Shown piece by piece: positions 45,001 to 56,641 of a stretch of 64,000 nt of DNA (within the stretch, counting starts at the first letter, position 1; each line of letters starts with the position of its first letter). This DNA comes from Ophioderma brevispina (taxonomy: Eukaryota > Echinodermata > Ophiuroidea > Amphilepidida > Ophiodermatidae). The notes beneath the pieces are model-generated. The model searched no databases. It saw only the letters and a list, made by a program, of their open reading frames with translations, and was not told where the DNA came from. The translations under genes were made by a program, and so were the position numbers. The stretch lies in assembly GCA_023653785.1 (NCBI GenBank), contig JAMKCH010036069.1:1-64000 (forward strand), read 5' to 3'.

Positions 45001-47209
45001 CAATTAATAAAAAATTAAATATCTTCATCAGTATTATTTTTTTTTAATAAATCATTACTAATAAATAAAATGAATAAACCATGAACTATCTTCCTCAATT
45101 CCATTCACACTAAATCAATGCATCCCAACTTACCATCTCTTCATCCCTCCTAACTCCATTCCTCCCTCAATCATTGCCATTGTTACCCCGATTATGTTTG
45201 TTGTACTGTCTCCTCTTGGTGCTCCTTTTGGCTTGCCTCACATTGGTTGACATTTATGATCAGTTGTACTGCAGGTCTATAAGATTGGGTGCTCCGTTTG
45301 GAAAGAACAAGTTAACCCTTATATGTTAATAAACTATGGTTGCATTTGCTCGTTGCGGCTGCTAATGATGACGCCGACATCATGACGTGACGATGATGGA
45401 ACTGACCAAGAACTTTAATTATTCAGTTTAATGCTTGATAATATAGATTACCTGTGTTAGTGCATTCGAAATGATGGAGTACTGGAGGATGACGTAACTT
45501 TTGTAATGCGCTCACTCGGTAAATCACCTGTGAAAACGATCGACACTGGTCGCGACACTGAGCGGATGTGCCTTTATACATTATTATTTATTATTTTTTT
45601 AATATTATATTATTCCGTGCACTCTTCGTACCAAAACTCGCCTTTTTCAAAATATAATATTTAAAAATCACCGTGATATGTGTTCACCATAATATGAACA
45701 TCGCCACCATATCTGAACTATGGGCAGGTATTATAAACACTGCTGAACAACTCTGTTTGGATGTTCATGAAGCACCACGTAAAATCCATCAAAAAACCTA
45801 ACCAAAAGATGCTCTGTAGTCCTGTCCTCTTGATAGCGGGGCAAATCAATGTGAACTTGATGATCTTGGAGTAATTACCTCAATTTGCCGGACTATACCA
45901 ATATTTTTTATATGCTCACCTTTTGGATTTGTTGAAACATTTATCTTACGTCATTAGGCAAGTAGCTCTCTCTCTCTTCTTTTCTTTCTTTTTCTCGTAC
46001 AGTTAATGACAATTTCAAAACACTGAAACAAAGTCAAAACAAACAGTCAAATGGATGAAAGGTCCCGATGACCATCCTATGGTTCTTGCGGATCTCCACC
46101 GTGACTTTTGTTTAAATGATTTGCGTTTATCAAACGCACATCCTCAGATGTACCTGTTTTGTTTAAGAGATAATATACTAATACTACACACTTTTTCGAT
46201 CAAACCTCAATCAGTTTTCACCCTTTTGGGGACAAATTTCATAAGTATCACCAAATATTGTTGCACGCCATATACCGCCATTGCAGGGTTGTTACCAATC
46301 TCATTGTGCGTTTCAAAACATCGCGTGGGTATATCCCTGCCTCGCTCTAACCATGGCCAAGCTTCATATTTAGACAAGAAGAATCATGAAATTAACATTC
46401 GTTCACTTACCGAAATTGATTGACCTTTAACCATGTCATCGACTTTTGATACTTAACTTGCCGAGTCATCAATTGGTTCTGATTGTTGCGAGTTTAAGGT
46501 AAATATACCACTTATTAATCAAGTATAAGGTAAATATAGCATTTATTACTGAATGAGACGTGATTATTCATAGTTAAATTTTACGAGTTGTACCAAAATC
46601 TTATGTGTTGATTAAGTATAGATTAATAACTTCCTAATTGTGAGGTACAAGAGCTAAAAAGCTTTCTTTCCCCACATGGTCCTTCAGACAATCACGAACC
46701 ATTCGTTTGCCTTGTATTTCCAAGAAAGCACATTGACGAAATAAACTGTCCCGTTTTATGTTTTATAAGCTCAAATTTTGGAACTTCTTGTTCCAGACAG
46801 ACAGAGAAATTTCAGATTCCGTTATCATTACAAAACTAATAAGCGCGGTTTTACTTTCGCAATGGAACGTTTGTTAGAGTAGTAAAGTAACGTCAGATAC
46901 AAGTTATTAATTTTTGTATTAATGGTTCTAAAGCGTTTTTCAACGACAGCTGTCAAGCATATTTTTATTTTACAATAATATTGTTGAAAATTTCCCTATC
47001 GTTTAAAAATGGTTAATAAATTTTCAAGTGTAACAGGCCCCCCCTCAGCATTTTACTCTGATTCAGGGTGGTTAAAAGTAAACCCAAGTTTTAATTTAAG
47101 GCATCGTTTCACAGCCACCGCTTGTAATTCCCAAGAAAATGTGTGTTTATCTAACGTTGAGGAGTAAGGATGTTTTGCATAATCTTGAAATAAAATGCTG
47201 GTTTACTTA

Positions 47210-47278
47210 ATTGGGATCTCCATGAGTCTTCATTGGATCCCAATTGGATCTTAATTGGGTCCCCCGATTGGATCTTAA
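47210..47278. repeat. palindromic minisatellite (unit 3)
   Basis: Two to three degenerate copies of the ATTGGATCCCAATTGG unit seen in the other copies. Confidence 0.8.
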
Positions 47279-48361
47279 ATACTCTCTTGTTTGTCCACCA
47301 TATTGCATTGCTTATAAGCATGATTGAAGACGTGTAAAAGGGCCCACCTTTAGACGTCAAGTTTAGCTGGTATTCCGGCTTTGTTCAAAACATCCATATC
47401 CACTCTGTCAGTTAAAGTATTAATCAATGATTGACTAAATCGAAGATCGAAAAAAATAACAAAGAACATCCACATCTTGCACAATGTCTGTAAACACAGT
47501 AGGAGGCCCCATAGGTCTCCATTAATCCACTCTACAGTGTTTGAGACAAAAAAACAGAATAGGACAAAACTGATATTTTGTCATTACTGTCCGAACGAGG
47601 ACACTAACGCACCACGTAAATGAATGGATATTCATAAGCTTTGATTACTGCTGTTTTTTTTTCTTCCGCCGCGCCGTTTAAGCAATTTAAAAAGTATGTC
47701 ATGTCATAATATTTTAGCCTCGAAGGATCACCGTTCCGTTCAAGCGGCATCATAAGGGAAGATATTTAATTGCGGTTGACTTGATATAAATATATGCATG
47801 TTATAATGCAACCTCGGTTCAGAATAAGCGTCCCCAGGAACAGCAACAGAACTGAGCAACACATCTGACTCTTTGAAAGAACTCCAATATAGAATTCTCA
47901 AGTCTTGGAGAATTCTTCAAACAAGTGTAACCGGTACTCAAACATCACAAAAGATGTAATCTGTGCTTGCATAGAATTCATACTCATGGATGCCACCCTG
48001 AACTATGTTCACTAAACAGAAGAAACGAACTTGTGAGCAAATTTAGACACAGGAGAAAGTTTCTCCTCACCAATAAGTAGTTTTTGTCCAGAGGCTATTT
48101 GGTTTTTTTATAAATTCTTATGGCTCTATCCTGAAACATTTCCACCCAGGCACAGCCGCGCACATCAAAGTGTGCCGCTGCACATCATCGCACGCGCTTA
48201 AGCTCTCCCCCTACACGCCGCACACAATCCCTCCGCATCGCGCGTTTTGTCAACTCCTAGCCTGGTGTAGAATGTTTCAGTTCATAACAAACACCTGCGC
48301 CACACAAACAAATGGTAATGTTTCGATCATGGAATAAACAGGGACAGAATAATTTATAATT

Positions 48362-48403
48362 TATCTATATATCTATATATATATAATATATATATATATA
48401 TTC
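48362..48403. repeat. (TA)n microsatellite
   Basis: Alternating TA of about 40 bp with short breaks. Confidence 0.9.
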
Positions 48404-48539
48404 GTTAGATCGAAATATATGGGCTAAAGGGTTACGCACATACCGCTTTTGAAGTATTTTTAATGGGCCGTTAGGCCTAAAAGAAGAAACAAGTCACTTT
48501 GGAAAGAAAGACATATCAGAGAAAGAAAGCCTCAAACGA

Positions 48540-48610
48540 GCACTCGCCGGGAATCCAACCCGGGTCACCTGCGTAAATGGCAGATGTGATAACCATTTCA
48601 CCACGAGTCC
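48540..48610 (-). tRNA. tRNA-like sequence, probably pseudogene or SINE head
   Basis: The minus strand folds as a 71-base cloverleaf. Acceptor GGACTCG pairs with CGAGTGC except at pair 2:71. The D stem is GTG/CAC with loop containing GGTTAT. The anticodon stem TCTGC/GCAGG has loop CATTTAC, and the T arm is CCGGG/CCCGG. The position normally occupied by U33 is A, leaving UUU at the anticodon position, and the T loop reads TTGGATT where TTCGANT is usual. These changes argue against a working gene. The body is closest in feel to Gly/Val tRNAs. TA microsatellites flank it on both sides. Confidence 0.55.
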
Positions 48611-48674
48611 ACACGGCTGAGATACTACGTTTGAGGTATATAGCTATATGCGTAGGCTAAAGGTGGCTTAATTT

Positions 48675-48757
48675 ATATATATATTATATATATATAAATT
48701 AATATATATATATATATATTATCTATATGTATATTATATATATATACATATAATATA
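48675..48757. repeat. (TA)n microsatellite
   Basis: About 80 bp of broken TA repeat just before the next unit start. Confidence 0.9.
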
Positions 48758-48846
48758 TTTGCAGGGGAGGTCGCAAAAGACACGAAAAACACCGGTGGGG
48801 GCGGCGGCCGGGGGGAGGGGCAGCGGGTCATACGCCAGAACGGCGG

Positions 48847-48900
48847 CTACAAGTAAAATGACATATAGAGGGCTTTCGCCATCGAGGCATCTAATCTCCA
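48847..48900 (+). repeat. start of a fourth unit copy (fragment)
   Basis: CTACAAGTAAAATGACATAT then AGAGGGCTTTCGCCATC and CATCTAATCTCC match the first 50 bp of copies 2 (23,601) and 3 (40,851). Homology then stops. Confidence 0.65.
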
Positions 48901-49433
48901 TGGGATCAAAGAGAGAAACATGCGGGCATAAGGACAGTAGTTACGCATATCGCGAAGGAACGATTTCTGCGCAGTGAGAGTGTCTAATTCTACCTTTCAA
49001 TACTCTGGGGTATTATATGTCAAGTGCAAAGTTGCACTGTGATTGAAAATGAATAAAATGTCAATCACATTTCTTTCCTAATATCTGACCAGTAGATGTG
49101 CATCATTCTCTGCTGCATTGACTCGATCAAATAATAGCACTGTGATATTCCTGTAAATCCTCGTCGGTATGCAGAGGATAAACACTTTTTATCTTGAAGT
49201 ACAGAGTCCATTGTTATTACCCACACAGTTGAAACAACTTTCAGGTGCTCATCACCCGATTAAGCTTGAGCTATTTTTTTTTTTCATGACGCAAAACACA
49301 AGATACTTGTCCTCTTCACGAATAAAAAAACCTTAGGCTTCTACTGTGGCGTTCAATTATCGTTGACCGTATATTTCATCATTTTTCCGACAATGGAAAC
49401 AAAGATGAACAAAAAATCATGAAAAAAGTTGTT

Positions 49434-49472
49434 AGGGGTGGGGGGGGGGTGGGGGGGGGGGGGGGGGGGGGG
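49434..49472. repeat. poly-G tract
   Basis: G runs of 4, 10 and 22 interrupted by single T residues; a strong potential quadruplex. Confidence 0.95.
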
Positions 49473-49878
49473 TTGCAGACTGTGACTTAACTCTTTTGTG
49501 CAGAAACACAACTTAAGCTTCAGTAGACTTGCGCGCGTACCCCATTTTCTATTCAATTTACACGTGTTATTAGCTTAGGTCGCTAGGCCCCCTTTCTTTG
49601 TTATTTTTTTCTAAATACATGGTGGTAAAATGGCATAGAAATGAGGTTCAACAATAAGTTCTGGATCGTGTGTTTCTGCACAAAGATTTAGGTCACAGCT
49701 TACCAACAACTATCCACCATTAGGTTTGTTCACATTAGTTTTCTTTTCAATAAATGAGAAAATTTTGACTCACAGTAGAACCTCAAAGTTTATTTTTCAT
49801 CGCGTAACGAGGCAGCTTAGTCTAACTATGTAGATTATTTCATATAGGAGTACCAATTAACAAATAGGTAATGTTGTT

Positions 49879-49914
49879 TGTTTTTTTTTTTTTTGTTTTG
49901 TTTTTTTTTTTTTG
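49879..49914. repeat. poly-T tract
   Basis: T runs interrupted by single G residues, about 36 bp. Confidence 0.95.
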
Positions 49915-52139
49915 TCCCATTGTTCCGTCGGTGCTACTTAACAACATCATACAGAGCATGACGGATCACGCATTAATGCTCATGGGGGCTTCTATGTGCA
50001 ACTTCCTACCCTAACTGGGTGGCGGTGATAACGAGTCTTTAAGCCTGACATCTTTTTCAGCTACATGGACAGTACAATGCTCTTTTAGTTCCAAAAACAA
50101 ATGGGAATCTGAGTGCTTTGTCCGCTGAATACCAGGTGGATTTACCTATCAATAACGCCACTATTTGCTTTGAGTCAATGCAGCTAGTGTATGTCCTTGA
50201 TCACTGAATTCGTAAAAGACATTGTAGATGCCTTTATTCATTTTTCATGAAAATGTCCAACTTTACAATTGCCATACCCAATACATGGTAATTTAAATAT
50301 TTATTATTATTTATGATGGGAAAATGTTTACTTCTGCGAGTATGTAATCAAATGAACAATTTTTCCTTGATCCCAGGCCAAGTAGTAACGACGAACGTAT
50401 TTACAAAATACAGTTATAACGATTTAATTACAGTCGGTGTCATCATTTTCTAGGCAAACCGCACACACGCAAATGTATAATACAAATTAAAGCGGGGTAT
50501 AGAGGTCTTCCAACCTCGTCTGATTAGCGTCCATCTTGCCGGGATCTGGAGATTTCTAAATCTAAAGAACGACATGTATGGTTGATATGTATGCATAAAA
50601 GTATGGTTCCACTTTGAAAGCACAAGTACTTTGAGGTATTAATTGATCGGAATGACGAATACTACGGGGAGCTAACACCTTTGTTATAGGTTATGCATAT
50701 GAGGGAAAGACCTCTAAAGGCAACCGCAACCTCTCGACCAATTACGAATCGCGTGGCGGTTGTCAGGAGCTTAATTTGCTTCCGCTTACGTGAAGTTACT
50801 TCACTCAGTGCATACCCCAATAATGCCTGAGAAATGGTGGCGCGACTCTAGGGTAGTTGTTGAATATAAAATTCACACTTGTCTGATGCGGAACAACCAC
50901 GGCAACAGTCAAGACCTCTGCCCTTCATTCTTACTAGTCTCTAATATTTATAGCGCTATACATATTCGATCGGATCTTTACTTTAGTCGTTTCCGACTGT
51001 ATACAGTTTTCATTCAGTATGTACAAAAGGTTCTATTCATCCATCGTACAAAATAAAGCCTGAAACCCCTTTTGAGCACAAAAATACCCTTTTGGAGGGT
51101 CAACTGTGATGCCATCTAATCCGGCCCCCATGGTTAAACACGGGTGGGCCTTATTAGGTGCAGTGCTACATTTTGGCTCTCATGTGGGCCCATGAGTTTT
51201 TTATATAGATCAATGACGTGTCAGAGATAAGCATTGGTTACCTGTAGACGGCTTCATTGGACCATGAAGGGTCCTCTGGCGAACACCATAATGGGTTACC
51301 GAAAGTTTTCCATAATTAGCTCACAATACATATGGGAGCCCATGAAGCGTGGTGTTGCTGTCAGTGCGGTCAATCTTTGGGGTGTCATGTTTCTTTTATC
51401 CATAATAGAATAAAAATCATGTGAAACATTCAAAATGTAATCATGTTTTTAATTTAAACTGATAATGAAAAAGTAGGAGCGATGGTCCTAGATGAACGAC
51501 TATCATTATTCATTTCCGAGTCGTATATTTATTATACAAGTACAAAATATAGTTTTTATGTATATAGCCTACAGCAATATTTCGAAGCGATAACACCACT
51601 TGACAATAAGGGAAGGGAGGACACTGCTCCCTTAAACGAGAAAGAATAAATTTAAGTGTTAAATTACACACTTCATCCCGACCTTCATCTCTTAGAATGT
51701 CTTTTCAGAGTCACTATTTATAGACCAAAGTGGACTTTTTACTGAATGAAAATGTTTTTCTCAAATGCAATAGAAAAGGAAAGATATTAAGCAGCGGTCA
51801 CGAAGTGCTCCACTGGGTGATTTAAACTGACAGTAATATATTACAAACATTTTGAAGGATTTCTTAAACGCAACTCTGGCGATTGTTTTCGACAAGTAAA
51901 TTTACTGAAAATACTCACAATACAAACAGTTCTGTCGGCAACACACTTATCAGTTAAGGACATTAACAAATATAGGTATGTCGTATCTCTCTCAAGAGAA
52001 TCAATCAGAAGCGTAACAGGGCTTTCCCGCTTTGAGGCATTTTTCCGGTTGGGATGGTTTTGAGGCAGATTGCCTGGTTGAAGGTTAAAACTTTCTGAGG
52101 AACTGTTAACAATGATTTTCAACTTTTTTCTCCCCGATC

Positions 52140-52189
52140 AAAGCTCTCTGGGTGGCAAGGCTCCCCCCCCCCGGCCTATTACGCTACTG
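52140..52189 (-). mobile_element. possible truncated hAT MITE end
   Basis: The minus strand begins CAGTAGCGTAATAGGCCGGG and runs into poly-G, resembling the CAGTGGCGTAAC-plus-G-run end of the MITE at 3862-4056. No matching opposite end is found nearby. Confidence 0.4.
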
Positions 52190-55100
52190 CAAGATTCAAT
52201 ACAAAATCCCCGGCGCGTAATCATCAGATAGAGTAGAATAACATCTGTGAAGAGTTGACCAACTGTTCATTTTAAATTGAATTTCGTTTTTAAGATTATG
52301 CACTTAATGCCATGATAATTGTTTGTCTCTACCAAGTGGACAAAAATATTTTTATATCTTCCTACACCAATGTCTATTGTGTCTCTGTAAATCGTGTGTC
52401 CATAACAAAGAATTGTAATTGGGAATTCTTTGGTACATTTTGTACCACGCATCACACGAATCCCAAGGTCAGAAATCTTTAAACGGCAACATAGAGCCTT
52501 GTGCCAAATGATCTTAATTTTATAACACAAACAAATAAAAAGTTTTTTTAATTATAATAAACTTCATTGGTTCAAGAAATTGCAATGTCTAGAAAACACA
52601 CACTGATGATCACAATCAAAATACAGCCAAGTCCTTAAGGTACATTTCGTGATCCTAGCCTCATTTTTGTTTATGGTTCATAATTCCATCCCCAAATTTA
52701 ATTCTAACGGTGCGTTTGATGTTTTACCACGTACCGCCATAGACCCTGAAAATACAAACACACGAATTTATTCCAGAGTAGATCGAATTTTGCACTTAAG
52801 ATTAGATACACATACTATTCTTAGACCAACGGTGCAGGTGATATAAATCTCCATATTTTTAGGTAGTCGGGGTGACGAGGCTGGATCCCGAAGTGCCCTT
52901 TAAAGTTTATAATTCTAAGAATCAAAAACGTTGTCCTTCAGTGAATGATGTCTCCAGCGAGATTTCAAAATGACCGCCTCATTAGCAAGGTTCACCAAGA
53001 AAAAAAAAAAGCGTGGAATCTTCTTCAGAAATTAAGTCCTTTGTCTGAAGCAGTCCTGAAGATGACTTTGTCCCTCGTTCAAGACAATGTTTCTATAGGT
53101 CCCTCGCTGTCCCGATATTCCGGCAGTATAACATCCCGGATGCCAAATACTCTCCAAGAGTGTCCTGTCTACGTGTCACTTTATAACTCAAGGCACCCAA
53201 ATCTTCCGACTACTACAGGTGACACATCTTTGCTTTGACTGATGTGGGGGTTATCAAAACCTATAATTACAACGCCTGTACTGCTTGATCTACAACTCTG
53301 AATATCAAAATTACTGAGAAATGAATCCTGTCTTGTGAGCTCAACACTATTTATTCTTCAACGATAGGAAAAAAAAAAACATTACATTACCATACTTTCC
53401 ATTATTCCATATCCCAATAAAAATTTCGTTGAGAAAATCATTAGGAATGACGTATGTTGTAGTCTTTAACTGGCACCATACCTGTAAAATCCCCAGTTAT
53501 TTATAGTCGAGATTTCTAGAAAGATCTCTGGCATTAAACATATCACCACCTTCCAAATTTAGCGCATAGGGAATCGCATTTCTCTTGACTGATATTACAA
53601 TCAAGCTAGGTGTACTTTTTTCTTGTTGGGAATCTTTCTCTATTAATACGAACTAAAATTGTAAATCACAAAAATATAAAGGCTATTATACACAGTGCAC
53701 ACGTGGTCGCATTGTACATGCACGCACTGAAAATTTGCGTCGACTGCATTTCTTTGACTTTGTGTTCATCACGCAACCACAGTTGTGGCGATTTCTCACA
53801 TCCGGCTCACATTCTCACAACAACAACAAATTAACGGATACTACTGAAGTTATTATCATGTTTAATACGTTTAAGTATTAACGCTATAGTTTTAGTTAGC
53901 CTGCATAATGAGTTTAATCTTCAAATGCAGCAATGCGTTTTGTTAATTTGTGGCGTAACGTTGTTGCTGCATGACTTATCACAAGAGCTCCGAAATCGGT
54001 GACGTCAGAGTGTAATGTGAATTATTAAACCAAACAAATTAACCCCTGCTAAGTTGGCTTCTGTAAGTACGATCGTTTACAATTATCCTTAAAAAAAAAC
54101 TTGAGTTACTTTAAAAGTTAATCTTACTGTAATTTCTTATCTCTTTCAAAATTGAATGCAATAACTACTCTAGGAGAGAGCCCAAGTCAATATAATTCTT
54201 TTCAAGCAGCGAGGGTTGATATCGAGTGAAATCACCTTTTATATGTGCTCTGTGCTTTCAAAGGCAGAAGGTACGTTGTTTTTGAAATGTATAACATGGT
54301 TCAAGAAAAAATTTACGTCCCTAGTTTCTAAACTGACCTTTTTTAATTTAAGGATAATATTATTTTTGGACTCCCCATGTTATAAGCTTTATAATTATTA
54401 TAACATTTTATCACTTTGAGATATTTGTACCCTTCCCTTTGTTTTTTTTTTTTTTATGTTTGTTTGTTTCCTGTCTCATATCTTTCAATTCATGGTCAAT
54501 ATTTCACAAATAAATAAATGGCAGTTAAAACATGTAATAATAGAAATGATTTCCTTCGCTTAAAAAGCAACGTTTCTTTATTTCTGCATAGTACATTACA
54601 TGATAAGAAACAATTTTTGTGAAGGCACTTTTAAGCAATCAAAAATTTGACCTTGAGGGAGATAGTTTATTTCATATTTCTTCTGAAATGTTGGTCTTTA
54701 TCGACTCCAGACGACAAAAATAGAAACTATTTGCAAATTGCGTGTTCCTTCAAAAAAAACAGTTGTATCTTTAACAACTAGTGGAACAAGCTGGCTTGTC
54801 CTTTATTCACAAGTTCACGGTGGACGTTTCTTTGGTATGTCAAAGTGGAGATATACTTTTATCTTGTAAAAAATTCTGATTATATACGTAAAAGTTTTTT
54901 AGGTTTTCACGTAGAACTTAACGTGTGCAATGGTTTCTAAGGTCGTCCTTAAACTCTCGTAGGAAACCTAATTATCCATAACCAGACGCATCAAAAGGAG
55001 ACTAGTACGCACAAGGTACTTGAACTCGGCAGTACAGATAGGCGGAAGTACTATCGTTCACGCTATTTCCGTTAACAAATCTAGAACTGTCTTTTCTTGC

Positions 55101-55429
55101 TTTGCCAATTTTCTTGGTCATAGACAAGCAGGTTATATCAAAATCTGATATGTGTTGAATTATATATAAAACACATTAATTAATTATCGTAAGAGAGTCA
55201 TTGAGTAATTTACTAAAATTGAATTACAAAAGGATTTCATAAATTTTGGGAAGGTAACGCAGGTCATACAACTCAAGAAAATCACAAGATGTATTGCACA
55301 TTTTACAAACTGTGTAACATAATTGGTGTACCACAAAGGGGTATTAAGAGCAGCCATGATGCATGGGGAGTTGGGTATACGCCGAGGAATTCTCAACACA
55401 AATACGGGGAATTGCCCCATTTGTATAAG
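52190..55429. other. unannotated sequence
   Basis: About 3.2 kb. Open stretches at 52,267-52,530 (minus), 52,649-52,846 (plus) and 52,945-53,238 (plus) lack recognisable domains. They may be chance frames or unrecognised exons. A poly-T tract lies near 54,443-54,456. Confidence 0.4.
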
Positions 55430-56641
55430 CCATTCTAGCAGAAGAACAAGAAGGTTCAGACTGGCCGCTTCCACAATTGAACAAGTCTTCGTCCTGAAGC
55501 TCCTAATCCAAACATCGCAAGAAAGAAAAATGGGAAGGTTTGTGTCTTCATTGCTTACAGAAGGCATTCGATCGAGTATGGCACGTTGGCCTCTGTCAGT
55601 GATGCTACATTATGGTGTGCCTCAAATTATTAATGATAAACATCATAAGAGTCTCTATACCAGGCTAAGCTGCATCAGGGGACTTAACAAAATCTACAGA
55701 GTGGTTTGAAACAACTATTGGCGTACGCCAGGGAGTCTTCTATCACCAGACCTCTTCACACTATTTCTCGAATATCTTAGCAAAAGCCTTTGATAACTGT
55801 AAAAAACTGGGCATAAACTGGATTGGCTACAAATTAAATGACCTCCGTTTTGCTGACATATAGCTCTCATCGCTGACTCAGAGGTCGATCTGAAAACCTT
55901 GATTGAGCAAGTGGCATCATGATAGCAAGAAATATGGGATGGAGATCAGTATACCTACACAAAAGCTCTGGTTATTCCTCGTGATGACCAGCTCCGTAAG
56001 ATCCAGCTTGTGGTTCACCACTTGAGCAGGTTTAACAGAATTCAAGTATTTGGGAGTACCGCTAACACCATCAAAACGACTCCACAAGCGAAATCAAAAG
56101 CAGATTATTTATTGGCATCAACAGCACTAGGAAAATTACAGAGAGTCTGGAGTGATAAAGACATATCACTCTCCACCAATTACGGACTTGTTAATCACTA
56201 GTCAAACCCAGTGCTTTTGCATGGCTCTAAAACCTGGACCATCAAAAAGTATGACATGAAAAGGTTGAGGCATTGGATGCGAGCTACAGAAAAAATCTAA
56301 TATCAGCTGGAGGATAAGAATCCGGAAATGAAGAAGTTCGTCAAGAATCTCCTCTGCCATTTCAACCAAAAAGGATTCTAGCTCGCATCACTGCCTGCAG
56401 CTGGACATGGTTTGGTCACGTGTGCAGAATGAACAACATCCGACTACCCAAACGCATTTTATGGAAACTGTCGCGGGCACAAACAGAAGGGAAGACCAAG
56501 CAAGAGATGGGAAGATGACGTCATTGTGGGCACCACCTACCACAAGGCATATTTGGAAGCGCAAGATAGAATAGATGGTCTAAATTTGTTCGCGGAGCCA
56601 ACGTCCTATGGCATGGTGCCTAGATGATAGATGATAGATAG
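55430..56641 (+). mobile_element. 5'-truncated LINE (RTE-like), broken
   Basis: Plus-strand pieces in order: ILAEEQ; ASTIEQVFVLKLLIQ (55,469-55,513); MLHYGVPQI (about 55,600); TTIGVRQG (about 55,710, motif B); NDLRFAD (about 55,845, motif C with the second aspartate lost at a frame break); EVDLKTLIEQVAS; ALVIPRDDQLRKIQL. Then come LGKLQRVWSDKDISLSTNYGL, LHGSKTWTIKKYDMKRL and TACSWTWFGHVCRMNNIRLP. It ends in a GATAGATGATAGATAG simple-repeat tail (56,621-56,641), as RTE-type and related LINEs often do. The 5' part, including the endonuclease, is missing, which is the usual outcome of aborted target-primed copying. At least four frame changes break it. Confidence 0.85.

Larger units (their letters stand above)
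40851..47800 (+). repeat. 7-kb array unit, copy 3 (least interrupted)
   Basis: The most complete unit, about 6.95 kb. It runs from CTACAAGTAAAATAATTATA to TATAAATATATGCATG. Internal order: unit start; paired CRE-like sites (41,375); GTCCCTGGGGAC block; LINE remnant (41,690-42,090); the block shared with 3205-3855 (42,146-42,410); noncoding body; 240-bp tandem pair (44,240-44,700); pyrimidine tract (45,967); palindromic minisatellite (47,210-47,278); tail. Small private differences include about 80 bp at 41,205-41,285 and about 170 bp at 47,400-47,580. I see no conserved long frame, so the unit is either noncoding or a repeat too decayed to read. Confidence 0.8.
47801..48846. other. spacer after unit copy 3
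   Basis: About 1 kb containing two TA microsatellites and a tRNA-like sequence (listed separately). A less AT-rich patch at 48,145-48,260 repeats CGCACA-type strings. No protein gene is recognised. Confidence 0.45.
48901..52139. other. unannotated sequence
   Basis: About 3.2 kb with two homopolymer tracts (listed) and no recognisable gene. An open stretch on the minus strand at 51,841-52,122 (93 codons) has no motif I know and no convincing splice acceptor next to it. Confidence 0.4.

Noticed and set aside
51179..51196. Near-perfect palindrome CTCATGTGGGCCCATGAG
   Set aside because: Short and isolated; expected by chance at this scale.
52945..53238. 98-codon plus-strand frame as a host exon
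   Set aside because: No recognisable domain, no clear splice sites, and length within chance expectation.
55184..55567. 127-codon minus-strand frame
   Set aside because: Antisense to the LINE reverse transcriptase read on the plus strand; a shadow frame.
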